Assembly (NCBI GenBank): GCA_051004015.1
Contig: JBPCKT010000137.1
Coordinates: 1 to 57,944 of the forward strand
Origin: SXOA01 sp051004015
GTDB lineage: Bacteria; Planctomycetota; Planctomycetia; Pirellulales; Pirellulaceae
DNA: 57,944 bases
Direction of reading: 5' to 3'
Shown: piece by piece, positions 10,121 to 18,121 of the stretch
How the letters are laid out: each line of letters begins with the position of its first letter
Numbering within the stretch: the first letter of the stretch is position 1
The notes under the pieces: generated by a model
Database searches by the model: none
What the model was told of the DNA's origin: nothing
Seen by the model: the letters and a program-made list of their open reading frames with translations, nothing else
Program-made: the position numbers and the translations under genes

Positions 10121-10184
10121 CGCATCAACGGGACCAATCGACAGGACGTACCCACGCTACTCACAAACATTCGAGGCACTTGAA

Positions 10185-11621
10185 ATGAAACGATGCATCG
10201 CGCTTGTTACCCTGGGGATGTTCGCGGCCGTGCGGCTGGGTGCGGATCAGCAGCCGGTGTGGCCCCAGTTCCGGGGACCGAACGGGTCGGGCATAGCGGA
10301 GGGGCAGAAGCCGCCGGTGGAGTTTGGGCCGGAGAAGAATGTGAAGTGGAAAGTGCCGGCCCCCAGCGGGCTCTCCTCGCCGGTCATCGCCGGGGACAAG
10401 CTCATGATCACGGCATTTGAAGGGGAGAAGCTCTACACGGTCGCCTACAACCGGGCCGATGGGAAAGAGGCCTGGCGGGCGGAAGCGCCGGCCAAGCAGA
10501 TCGAGCCGTACCTCAAGGTAGAAAGCAGTCCTGCCGCGTCCACCTGCGTCACAGACGGCGAGCGGGTCGTCTCGTACTTTGGCTCCTGCGGACTCGTTTG
10601 CTACGACCTCTCCGGCAAGGAGCTGTGGAAATTCGAGATTCCGCTCGCCACGTCAGCCGGTGGCTTTGGCACCGGGGCTTCGCCGATGCTGGCGGAAGGA
10701 AAGGTCATTCTCGTCCGCGACGAGTTCAAGAACTCCAAAATCCTCGCCCTGGATGTCGTTTCCGGTAAGCCGCTCTGGGAGCAGAAGCGGCAATCCGTAT
10801 CGTCGAATTGCACACCCATCCTCTGGGACACCCCGGCCGGCAAGCAGGTCGTGGCGGCGGGCCATGCCCGGATGGTGGGCTACGACCTGAAGAGCGGGGC
10901 GGAAAAGTGGTTTGTGTCCGGACTCCCCTCCGGTTGTTGTCCGTCTCCCGTCGTCGCGGATGGCACCTTGTTCTTCGCTGGCTGGTCCCCCGGCGGGCCG
11001 GACGACAAGGAGAACCAGATGCCCGCCTTCGACGTCATCCTGATGGGCAAAGACAAGGACAAGGACGGCCGGCTCGCCCGGGCGGAAGGGGAGAAGGACT
11101 TTGAAGGCTTCTTCGATTCGATGGACGCCAACAAGGACGGGTTCATCGCCAAGGACGAATACGACATCATCGCGCGATATATGTCCGAAGGAAAGAGCAG
11201 TGCCTTCGCCCTCAAGCCCGGCGGCAGCGGAGACGTCACCGATTCGTACATGCTCTGGAAGCAGACGAAAGGGCTGCCGTACGTCGCTTCGGCCATCGCG
11301 TACGGCGGGCAGTACGTCATGGTGAAGGACGGTGGAATCGTCACCGCCTTCGACGCCAAAACGGGCGAGGAAGTCTACATGCAGCGGGTTGCCGCGGGAG
11401 GGAAGTATTACGCCTCTCCCGTCGCCGCCAACGGGCATATTTATTTTACGTCTTTGGAGGACGGCATTGTGACTGTCCTCAAAGCCGGCGCGAAAAAGCC
11501 GGAGGTCGTGGCCAAAAACCCGCCGCTCGGCGAGCGGGTGGCGGCTACCCCTGCCATTGCGGACGACACCCTCTACATCCGGACCGAGAAGCACCTCTAC
11601 GCCTTTGGCAAGGAGAAGTGA
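10185..11621 (+). CDS. PQQ-type beta-propeller protein with inserted EF-hand pair
   Basis: 478 residues. The frame is open from 10101, but ATG 10185 gives a signal peptide (MKRCIALVTLGMFAAVRLGA). The opening WPQFRGPNGSG is the usual start of planctomycete PQQ-like quinoprotein/BamB-type propellers. Repeated blade motifs follow, such as AFDAKTGEEVY and YYASPVAANGHIYF. Two EF-hand loops interrupt the blades at about residues 290-301 (DKDKDGRLARAE) and 314-325 (DANKDGFIAKDE), so Ca2+ binding is likely. The protein should be periplasmic and act in binding or scaffolding. No catalytic quinoprotein residues were identified. Confidence 0.87.
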   Translation: MKRCIALVTLGMFAAVRLGADQQPVWPQFRGPNGSGIAEGQKPPVEFGPEKNVKWKVPAPSGLSSPVIAGDKLMITAFEGEKLYTVAYNRADGKEAWRAEAPAKQIEPYLKVESSPAASTCVTDGERVVSYFGSCGLVCYDLSGKELWKFEIPLATSAGGFGTGASPMLAEGKVILVRDEFKNSKILALDVVSGKPLWEQKRQSVSSNCTPILWDTPAGKQVVAAGHARMVGYDLKSGAEKWFVSGLPSGCCPSPVVADGTLFFAGWSPGGPDDKENQMPAFDVILMGKDKDKDGRLARAEGEKDFEGFFDSMDANKDGFIAKDEYDIIARYMSEGKSSAFALKPGGSGDVTDSYMLWKQTKGLPYVASAIAYGGQYVMVKDGGIVTAFDAKTGEEVYMQRVAAGGKYYASPVAANGHIYFTSLEDGIVTVLKAGAKKPEVVAKNPPLGERVAATPAIADDTLYIRTEKHLYAFGKEK

Positions 11622-11668
11622 GGCGAATCCACTGCCAACCGGCGCGGGAACGAGGATCAGATCAATGC

Positions 11669-12253
11669 TCAAGAGTCTTTCTTGGCATCGCGCGTCACGA
11701 TTCCCGCAATCGCCGCCCCGCCAACGCACCATTCCAGGATCGTGCAGAGCAGGTCGTCCCGAATGAAGGGCCAGGGAAAGCGATACCAGATGCCATACGA
11801 GGCAGACAAGGAAACCCAGCCAAAGATGGCCATCAGCACGACCACTTTCCAGCGCCAGAGGAACGGTTTTTCCTGCGAGAGGAGCGAGACAATCCAGGCG
11901 GCAATCAGGGCGGCGATGATGTTGGTTACCAGCTCCAAGACGAGTGTCATGCCCGACATCGGTTCTTCGCCCGGCGGCGCGATGATCAGGAATCCGCTCG
12001 GTCCGGCCTTCCACTCGTCCGCGTATCGCTGTTGGTCCTCCGCGCCTTTGCCTTTGTCGGGCATTGCGGGAAACGTATAGACCTTGTGTTCGAGCTTTTC
12101 TTCCTTGAAAAGTTCCCGAAAATAGCCATCGGATGGCAGCGAATGAATTTCCCTCCCACCCCAATTCAAGACCGCGTGCTCGAAGAACCCCATGAAGAAC
12201 ACCAGAATGCCGCCGACGATGCCAGCGACGAGAATGCGGACGGGAAGGGACAT
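11669..12253 (-). CDS. Integral membrane protein (hypothetical)
   Basis: 194 residues, convergent with the PQQ propeller gene (47 bp gap). The N-terminal helix (about residues 5-27, ILVAGIVGGILVFFMGFFEH) is followed by a soluble loop of about 65 residues containing a PPGEEPMSG motif. Two or three more hydrophobic segments lie at about 100-125, 133-155 and 165-185. The tail is charged (TRDAKKDS). No family is recognised with confidence. Function unknown. Confidence 0.7.
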   Translation of the reverse strand: MSLPVRILVAGIVGGILVFFMGFFEHAVLNWGGREIHSLPSDGYFRELFKEEKLEHKVYTFPAMPDKGKGAEDQQRYADEWKAGPSGFLIIAPPGEEPMSGMTLVLELVTNIIAALIAAWIVSLLSQEKPFLWRWKVVVLMAIFGWVSLSASYGIWYRFPWPFIRDDLLCTILEWCVGGAAIAGIVTRDAKKDS

Positions 12254-12287
12254 GGGAGTTCTCTACATGGGTGCAAGGAAAGAAAGT

Positions 12288-12358
12288 ATGGGACACGGAT
12301 AACACGGAAGACACGGATGGAAGAATGACTTTTTCATGCCGTGTTTTCCGTGTCCCAT
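12288..12358. repeat. Tandem word array with 12-bp inverted arms (CACGGA type)
   Basis: The words ACACGGAT, AACACGGAAG and ACACGGATGG follow each other with a period of about 9. ATGGGACACGGA (12288-12299) is the exact reverse complement of TCCGTGTCCCAT (12347-12358). The element lies between two minus-strand genes, just after the oxidoreductase stop, and could fold as a hairpin in their transcript. Confidence 0.65.
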
Positions 12359-12370
12359 CTCTTCCAATAT

Positions 12371-13486
12371 TTAAGTCAGTGTAAACTCCGGCAGCCGGAC
12401 GATTTCGCCCCCCTTGAGCGCGGACTGGTGGGCGAGGATGCCGACGCAGGTCCAGTTGGCGGAGAGGGTGGCGTTGGGCCAGGGATCGCGGCCGGCGGTG
12501 AGGGCTGAGACGAACTCGTTGACGAGGTGCGGATGGGAGCCGCCGTGGCCCCCTCCCTGTATGAATGAAAGATGATCCGCGTCCTGAATCGTCTTTGTGA
12601 ACATCCGGATCGGCTCCGGCAGCAGGTGGGCGTAGTCGGGGACTTCCACTTTCGAGGCAATCTCGTGCTCCAGCTTCTTCGCCGTGTGCAGCACGTGCGG
12701 CTCTCCTTCGACCAGCGTCCACTCGAAGCTCTTTTTGGTGCCGTAAACGTCGAAGCTCTCGCGGTACTGCCGGGCCACGTCGTACAGGAACCGCCAGATG
12801 TGGCAGGAAACGTCGCTATCCTTGATTTTGATGTGGCACGATTCGACGGCGAACTTGTTGCCGGACTTCTTGGCGATGTCCTCCCGCACCGTCCCGCTGC
12901 CGAAGCAGCTCACGTAGTCGGCCCGCCCATTGAGGAGTCCGAGGCACGGGCTGACGACGTGCGTGGCATAGTGCATCGGGATCATCCGCTCCCAGTAATC
13001 CGGCCAGCCGTCCATGTCCTGCGGGTGCGACGCGGCCAGGTGCTGGATTTTTCCCAGCTCCCCCTTCTGATACAGCTCCTTAATGAACAGGAACTCGCGG
13101 CTGTAGACCACCGTCTCGGCCATCATGTATTTGAGGCCCGTTTTCTTCTCCAGCTCGCAGATTTTCTGGCAGTCTTCCACGTTCGTGGCCATCGGCACGG
13201 TACACATCACATGCTTGCCCGCCTTGAGGGCTTCCATGCTCATCCAGGCATGATCGGGAATCGGCGAGTTGATATGCACAAAGTCCACGCCGGGATCCTT
13301 CAGCACCTCCTCGAACTTCGTGTAACGCTTTTCGATCTTAAAGCGGTCGCCCACCGTGTTCATCTTCTCCGTGTTCCGCTGGCAGATGGCGTAGACGTTC
13401 GCATTCGGGTGCCGCTGATAAATTGGTATGAACTCCGCCCCGAACCCGAGCCCGACCATCGCGACGTTGACCTTCTTGCCGTTCAT
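12371..13486 (-). CDS. Gfo/Idh/MocA-family NAD(P)-dependent oxidoreductase
   Basis: 371 residues. The N-terminal Rossmann segment has VNVAMVGLGFGAEFIPIY (about residues 6-23), the dinucleotide-binding glycine loop of the family. GKHVMCTVPMATNVEDC (about 93-109) occupies the usual EKP position, with TVP replacing EKP. The C-terminal alpha/beta domain contains HYATHVVSPCLGLL, where a catalytic-type histidine is expected. Members oxidise or reduce sugars and polyols, and planctomycetes have many paralogues. The substrate cannot be told. It may be co-transcribed with the downstream membrane protein (about 115 bp gap filled by a repeat). Confidence 0.9.
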   Translation of the reverse strand: MNGKKVNVAMVGLGFGAEFIPIYQRHPNANVYAICQRNTEKMNTVGDRFKIEKRYTKFEEVLKDPGVDFVHINSPIPDHAWMSMEALKAGKHVMCTVPMATNVEDCQKICELEKKTGLKYMMAETVVYSREFLFIKELYQKGELGKIQHLAASHPQDMDGWPDYWERMIPMHYATHVVSPCLGLLNGRADYVSCFGSGTVREDIAKKSGNKFAVESCHIKIKDSDVSCHIWRFLYDVARQYRESFDVYGTKKSFEWTLVEGEPHVLHTAKKLEHEIASKVEVPDYAHLLPEPIRMFTKTIQDADHLSFIQGGGHGGSHPHLVNEFVSALTAGRDPWPNATLSANWTCVGILAHQSALKGGEIVRLPEFTLT

Positions 13487-13570
13487 TGCAGAGTGCTCCC
13501 GTATGAATCCCCGGCGAACATGGAAGAAGCCACCATTGAACCCGCGCGGCGGGGGAATTGGTAGCGGGGG

Positions 13571-13660
13571 GAGGAAGAAGGAGAGACAGAGAGAAGGAGA
13601 GTGGGAGAGAGAAAACTGGGTTTCTACTTCTCCCCTACTCTCTACCTCTCCTTCTCTTCG
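13571..13660. repeat. Purine-rich GAGA array with complementary pyrimidine arm
   Basis: An imperfect GGAGAGA-type array (13571-13612) is followed by a CTCTCC-type array (13626-13660), so the two can pair. The right arm overlaps the 3' end of the next minus-strand gene, whose last codons (DEEKER) come from the array. Confidence 0.55.
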
Positions 13661-14316
13661 TCTTGCACTTTCGCCGTCACCGCGGGCGGATTCTGCAACT
13701 GGGCGATTCGCTTCAGCGCCGCCTCCTTCACCTTCCCCGCATCCCGCGCGGCCGCCCGCTGGTAATTCAGGTTGGCGAGGCCCAGTTTGCCGGCAGTGCG
13801 ATACTCTTCGGCCTTGGTGAAGTAGGCGAGAGCCGCTTCCCGCTGAGCCTGGTCCTGCTGGTCGTTCTGGCGGCGGATATCGGCGACGGAGAGGAGCGGC
13901 GCCTCGCTGCCGGGACTCCTGCCTCCCGTCTCCAAACTTCCCGCCAAAGCAACCCCCTTCAGCGCCGCCGGGTCGGCTTCCCGCCCCTTTCCAGCCGCTT
14001 CCGCCAGGAGTGCCTCATCCAGCTTGCGGAAATCATGAATCCACGCCCGCACGCTCATCCCCCCCGCACTCCGCTCACTCCCAATCCCTCGATTCGCCAG
14101 CAGTCCAATCCCCCGCGTGCTGCTCGAATCCCTCCCCCTCAGCAGTCCCCCAAGATATGTCCCGCCGCTATCCGGGACGGACACGCTGGTGTTGACCGTA
14201 AAGAAGCTGAACGTGGGAAGCTGAACCGTGGTGGGAGGCTGGGCGGAGGCGATGCTTGGGGAGCCGAGAGAGAGAACGAGGCATACGCCCGTCAAGACAA
14301 GACTTGTTCGCTTCAT
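13642..14316 (-). CDS. Secreted hypothetical protein with secretin-like VPDSGG motif
   Basis: 224 residues from ATG 14316. The much longer open frame upstream is rejected because this start gives a signal peptide (MKRTSLVLTGVCLVLSLG, then ASA). A segment at about residues 36-65 (TSVSVPDSGGTYLGGLLRG) resembles the V-PDGGT--LGGL core of secretin C-terminal domains but is isolated. The C-terminal half is helical and repeat-like (YFTKAEEYRTAGKLGLANL), as in TPR/coiled-coil regions, and ends in a charged tail derived from a repeat. Probably periplasmic or envelope-associated. Function unknown. Confidence 0.7.
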   Translation of the reverse strand: MKRTSLVLTGVCLVLSLGSPSIASAQPPTTVQLPTFSFFTVNTSVSVPDSGGTYLGGLLRGRDSSSTRGIGLLANRGIGSERSAGGMSVRAWIHDFRKLDEALLAEAAGKGREADPAALKGVALAGSLETGGRSPGSEAPLLSVADIRRQNDQQDQAQREAALAYFTKAEEYRTAGKLGLANLNYQRAAARDAGKVKEAALKRIAQLQNPPAVTAKVQDEEKER

Positions 14317-14484
14317 GGCACCGCTCCTTGTACTCGTATTGTATCGCCAGGCGACTGCGCGAAGCAACATCTTGGCGAAGTGAGCCAGGTTGCCCCTACT
14401 CGCCAGAGTCAATTGCCTCTTTTTCGTCCCGCCGATTTGATACAATTGCGGGGTTCCCAGGCCAGGATCTTGGAGTTCTCCTTC

Positions 14485-14766
14485 GTGTCCCGCAGCAAGA
14501 CTGTCAACCCGTTTTATGCCGTGCTGGTGGTCGCCGGCGTGACTTTCGCGCTCACGGCCACGCTGTATGGCGTGATGACCGTCCGGAGCCTCGACGCGCG
14601 AGCTGCTCAACCAACAGGAGTTATCGCTTTCATGGAGCAGCACGGCGCGACCTTGATGCTCATTGAGCTGGTGGTCCTGGCCACGTTGACGTTCGCGGCC
14701 ATTGGCACGGATGATTACTGGATGCGAGCCGCGGAGAAGAAGGAAGGGAATGAAAAAGTGGGGTAG
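14485..14766 (+). CDS. Small two-helix membrane protein (hypothetical)
   Basis: 93 residues from GTG 14485, with GGAG about 9 nt upstream; TTG 14470 is an alternative. It begins SRSKTVNPFYAVLVVAGV. There are two hydrophobic helices, at about residues 10-33 and 52-73. The tail is cytosolic and charged (AIGTDDYWMRAAEKKEGN). It precedes ligA by 65 bp on the same strand, so they may share a transcript. No function is known. Confidence 0.65.
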   Translation: MSRSKTVNPFYAVLVVAGVTFALTATLYGVMTVRSLDARAAQPTGVIAFMEQHGATLMLIELVVLATLTFAAIGTDDYWMRAAEKKEGNEKVG

Positions 14767-14831
14767 GCTGCCAGCCTGCCCTGACCAACGCTGGATCGGT
14801 GGCAAGAATGAAATCCAAGGCCAATATCGTC

Positions 14832-16832
14832 ATGACGAGCACGGCCAGCCGCATTATCGAGCTGCGGAAGCTGATCCGCATCCACGACCGCAAGTACTAT
14901 GTGGAGGCGGCCCCTGTCATCTCGGACCGGGAATACGACCAGTTCATGGAGGAGCTGAAGGAGCTGGAGGCAAAGCACCCGGAGCTGATCACGCCGGACA
15001 GTCCGACGCAGCGAATTGGCGACGCCCCGGTCGCGGAGCTTACGCAGGTGACTCATCGCGTGCCGATGCTGTCGATCGAAAACTCCTATAGTCCCGCGGA
15101 GTTGAAAGAATTTGCAGCGCGGACGGAAAAAGCTCTACCCGGCGAAACCACCGAGTGGGTCGTGGAGCTGAAAATTGACGGCGTGGCGGTTTCCATCATC
15201 TATGAGCACGGTCAGTTGGTCCGGGCGGTCACCCGCGGCAATGGACAGGTGGGGGACGACATCACGCACAATATCAAGACCGTGGCGGGTGTGCCACTGA
15301 GCCTGGTCGGCGACGACTTGCCGCCGGTGCTGGAGCTCCGCGGCGAAGTCTATATGACCAATGCCGACCTGGTGCTGCTCAACGAGCGGCAGAAGGCGAG
15401 CGACGGCCCGCTCTATGCGAATACGCGCAACGTGGCCGCCGGCAGCATCCGCCTCTTGGACCCGCGGCTGTGCGCGGAGCGGAAGCTGCGACTGTTTGTG
15501 CATGGCGTGGGCTACTGCGAGGGGGTGAAGGCGACGACACACATGGAATTCCTCAAGGAGGTCGATTCCTACGGCTTGCCGCCGACGCCGATGGTGGAGG
15601 TCTTTCCGAGTTTCGATGCCGCCCTGGCGCACTGCGAAGATCTGATCGAGAAGCTGCATGAGATCGACTTCGAGGTCGATGGGTTGGTTCTGAAGGTCAA
15701 TCGCTTCAGCCAGCGGGAACAGCTGGGGGCGAGGTCCAAAAGCCCGCGGTGGCTGGTGGCATACAAGTTCGAGAAGTACGAAGCCAGTACCAAGGTGAAC
15801 AAGATCTGGATCAGCATCGGCAAATCCGGCGCACTAACTCCCATCGCCGAGCTCGAGCCGGTGCAAATCGCCGGCACCACCATCAGCCGCTCCAGCCTGC
15901 ACAATGTGGAGGAGATTGAGCGCAAGGACGTGCGCGAAGGGGACATCGTGATTGTGGAGAAGGCGGGCAAGGTGATTCCGCATATCGTCCGCGTGGAGAA
16001 GCACGAGCGGAAGACAGAGCTGCCCAAGTTCGAGTTTCCCAAGACCTGCCCGGAATGCGGCACGCCGGCCGTGAAGGACGAAGAGGGGGTTTACATCCGC
16101 TGCCCGAATCTTGATTGCCCTGCCCAGGTCCGCCAGCGGCTGCGGTTCTTCGCCACGCGAAACGCGATGGACATCGAAGGGCTGGGAGACAAGCTGGTCG
16201 ATCAGCTCGCCACGCAGAAGCTCGTCAGCAAGTACGGCGATCTATACCGCCTGACGTTCGAGCAGCTCGTCGATCTGGAGCGCATGGGAAAAAAGTCAGC
16301 CGAGAATCTGTTGGCAGGGATCCAGGCCAGCAAGAGCCGCGGTTTGGCCCGCCTGCTCAATGGGCTAGCCATCCCGCATGTGGGACAGCGAGTTGCCCAA
16401 ATCGTGGCCCAACACTTCGGCAGCATGGAGGCCCTGGAAGCCGCGTCGCTGGACGAGCTGTCGGAGGTCGAAGGAGTCGGGCCAATCATCGCCCAGAGCG
16501 TGTTTGACTATCTGCACAGCGACTACGGCAGCCAGACCATTGCGGACTTGCGGGGCCAGGGAATCGACATGCGATCACCGAAAAAGGCGTCTCCGCCCGG
16601 CGGCGGCAAGCTTTCCGGCAAGACCATCGTTGTTACTGGCACACTGCAAAAGTACTCGCGCGAGGAAATCAAGGAGCTCATCGAGAAGCACGGCGGCAAG
16701 GCAAGCAGCAGCGTCTCGAAGAAGACGGATTTCCTGCTCGCTGGCGAGGAAGCGGGAAGCAAGCTGACCAAGGCCCAGGAGCTGGGGGTGAAGGTGATTG
16801 GGGAGGAGGTGTTTGACGGGCTGATCTCGTAA
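14832..16832 (+). CDS. ligA: NAD+-dependent DNA ligase LigA
   Basis: 666 residues. It seals nicks in DNA using NAD+. The adenylation lysine is Lys114 in VELKIDGVA, close to Lys115 of E. coli, which supports ATG 14832 as start. GTG 14799 and ATG 14808 in frame would add 11 or 8 residues. The N-terminal Ia domain carries the NMN-binding YY/H motifs (HDRKYYVEAAP...SDREYD). The OB fold, a four-cysteine zinc finger (CPECGTP...CPNLDC, about residues 406-430), helix-hairpin-helix repeats (SEVEGVGPIIAQS) and a C-terminal BRCT domain (from about 595) follow in normal order. All core motifs look intact. Confidence 0.97.
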   Translation: MTSTASRIIELRKLIRIHDRKYYVEAAPVISDREYDQFMEELKELEAKHPELITPDSPTQRIGDAPVAELTQVTHRVPMLSIENSYSPAELKEFAARTEKALPGETTEWVVELKIDGVAVSIIYEHGQLVRAVTRGNGQVGDDITHNIKTVAGVPLSLVGDDLPPVLELRGEVYMTNADLVLLNERQKASDGPLYANTRNVAAGSIRLLDPRLCAERKLRLFVHGVGYCEGVKATTHMEFLKEVDSYGLPPTPMVEVFPSFDAALAHCEDLIEKLHEIDFEVDGLVLKVNRFSQREQLGARSKSPRWLVAYKFEKYEASTKVNKIWISIGKSGALTPIAELEPVQIAGTTISRSSLHNVEEIERKDVREGDIVIVEKAGKVIPHIVRVEKHERKTELPKFEFPKTCPECGTPAVKDEEGVYIRCPNLDCPAQVRQRLRFFATRNAMDIEGLGDKLVDQLATQKLVSKYGDLYRLTFEQLVDLERMGKKSAENLLAGIQASKSRGLARLLNGLAIPHVGQRVAQIVAQHFGSMEALEAASLDELSEVEGVGPIIAQSVFDYLHSDYGSQTIADLRGQGIDMRSPKKASPPGGGKLSGKTIVVTGTLQKYSREEIKELIEKHGGKASSSVSKKTDFLLAGEEAGSKLTKAQELGVKVIGEEVFDGLIS

Positions 16833-16834
16833 TC

Positions 16835-16869
16835 AAAAAAGCAACCCGGCCATATGTAACAACCGGGTT
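16835..16869 (-). terminator. Rho-independent terminator of the peroxiredoxin gene
   Basis: Read on the minus strand, AACCCGG, a 13-nt loop and CCGGGTT form a perfect 7-bp stem (16843-16849 with 16863-16869). It is followed by GC and six T (16840-16835). It lies 24 bases after the peroxiredoxin stop and abuts the ligA stop on the other strand. Confidence 0.75.
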
Positions 16870-16893
16870 AGTAAGAGATACTTGCTGAAAACG

Positions 16894-17433
16894 CTACTTC
16901 TTCGCCACGCCCAGCTCCTTCAGCTTGGCGGCAATGTCACTTCCGTGGCTGCCAACTTTGACCGCCTTGTCGATGGCTAGAATCTTGCCGTCCTTGCCAA
17001 TGTAGAAAGTGACGCGGTTGGCGAACTTCTTATCGGCGTTGAAGATGCCCAGTGCGGTGGCGAATTTCCCCTCGGGGTCGCTGAGGAGGGGATAGTCCAC
17101 TTTGAGCTTTTCGGCAAAAGCCTTGTTGGTTTTGACGTCGTCGGTGCTGGCCGCGAAATAGGCCACGTCAAACTGACGCAGCATGTCGCCCTGATCGGTG
17201 AGCGACTGGCATTCCTTGGTTCAGCCGCCGGTGAATGCCTTGGGATACCAGGCGATGACGACCGCCTGCTTGCCTTTGTAGTCCGCCAGTTTGTGGGTCT
17301 TGCCGTCGCTGCCGACCAACTCGAAGCTGGGCGCATCATCGCCGACCTTGAGTTCGTCGGCGGCAATGGAAGGGGCGGCCAGGGCTCCCAGGACGAGGGC
17401 AGCCGAACAGGCGAAAGTGAAGAATGTCTTCAT
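16894..17433 (-). CDS. Exported peroxiredoxin with in-frame TGA at the peroxidatic position (probable selenoprotein)
   Basis: Read through, the frame gives 179 residues from ATG 17433. It has a signal peptide (MKTFFTFACSAALVLGALA), the thioredoxin-like AhpC/TSA start (VGDDAPSFELVGSDGKTH) and the catalytic segment WYPKAFTGG-U-TKEC. Codon 71 is TGA (17223-17221) and replaces exactly the cysteine of the universal PxxxTxxC signature (Pro64, Thr68). The frame is uninterrupted and family-like on both sides, including FANRVTFYIGKDG with the conserved Arg. Cys75 could resolve a selenenylsulfide. A hairpin follows the TGA. A nonsense mutation or sequencing error is the alternative. Ordinary annotation would split this into two ORFs (17221-17433 and 16894-17184). 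Confidence 0.8.
17185..17223 (-). promoter_or_regulatory. Sec-type TGA codon and candidate bacterial SECIS hairpin
   Basis: On the minus strand the TGA (17223-17221) is followed 14 nt later by GTCGC (17206-17202), which pairs with GCGAC (17189-17185). A GC/GC pair can extend the stem below a 2x2 internal loop. A short CC/GG pair inside the 12-nt loop leaves GATCA at the tip, about 24 nt from the TGA. Bacterial SECIS elements lie inside the coding region in this distance range. The fold was made by eye and no energy was computed. Confidence 0.45.
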
Positions 17434-17521
17434 GGAATGCTCCTGGGATTGAATAAACCTGGGAATCGACGTTCAGACCATCAATTGACCTTTGTCGGAG
17501 TCGGAAAGCAAGCGGCAGGCG

Positions 17522-18025
17522 CTAACCTTCCTGCTCGACGGACTCTTCCGCCGCGGCCTCTTCGGCGGCAGGTTTGCTTTCGCTCAAGAGCCTTACGCGG
17601 GCGGAGAGTTTTCTTGGTTGTGACTCTTCCACGAGCCCGTACGCCGACAGCGCCAGCAGAATCCATCCGGCGATGAACAAGACGCCGCCGATGGGCACGA
17701 TCGCGCCAATGACGCGTACGCCGCTCAGGCCCAAGGCATACAGGCAACCGGAGAAAATGAGCGTTCCCACGAACATCGCCATTCCCGCCAGGCTCGGCAG
17801 CAGGGTCTTCCGCCGGTCTGCGACCCAGGCTACTCCGAGAAGAGCGAGTGCATGGTACATCTGATACCGCACGCCTGTCTCCCACCACTGCTGCCGCTCG
17901 GCAAGCGCCGCGCTAGCGCCGGCCGCTTCCAGATACTTGGGCAGATAATGGACTCCAAAGGTCCCTGCGGCCACCCCCAATGCCCCTAGCGATGCGCCCA
18001 GCACCAGCCATGTCTTTGCATTCAA
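17522..18025 (-). CDS. DUF423 (YgdD-type) membrane protein
   Basis: 167 residues. It starts with a hydrophobic helix (WLVLGASLGALGVAAGTFG). The family core follows: WETGVRYQMYHALALLGV, then FSGCLYALGLSGVR, then GAIVPIGGVLFIAGWILL. Four transmembrane helices are likely. The C-terminal extension (about 142-167) is acidic and Ala/Glu-rich. The family is widespread and small; its function is not established. It is divergent from the methyltransferase gene (96 bp), so both promoters probably lie at 18026-18121. Confidence 0.88.
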   Translation of the reverse strand: MNAKTWLVLGASLGALGVAAGTFGVHYLPKYLEAAGASAALAERQQWWETGVRYQMYHALALLGVAWVADRRKTLLPSLAGMAMFVGTLIFSGCLYALGLSGVRVIGAIVPIGGVLFIAGWILLALSAYGLVEESQPRKLSARVRLLSESKPAAEEAAAEESVEQEG

Positions 18026-18121
18026 GACTTTGTCCTCCGCGGTTCTTCGTCAACGATGAGCAATCAGACACCAGATTATAGACGACTTTCCCCTCCCTGA
18101 CCCAACCTCTAGACTCGCCCC

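Noticed and set aside
10653..12722. 689-residue minus-strand ORF
   Set aside because: It overlaps the PQQ propeller gene, the membrane-protein gene and the end of the oxidoreductase gene in other frames. No protein-like features.
16894..17433. Pseudogene or frameshift explanation for the split peroxiredoxin
   Set aside because: Both halves are in one frame, so no frameshift exists, and sequence quality of the protein does not drop after the TGA. A simple nonsense mutation at precisely the catalytic Cys is less likely but not excluded.
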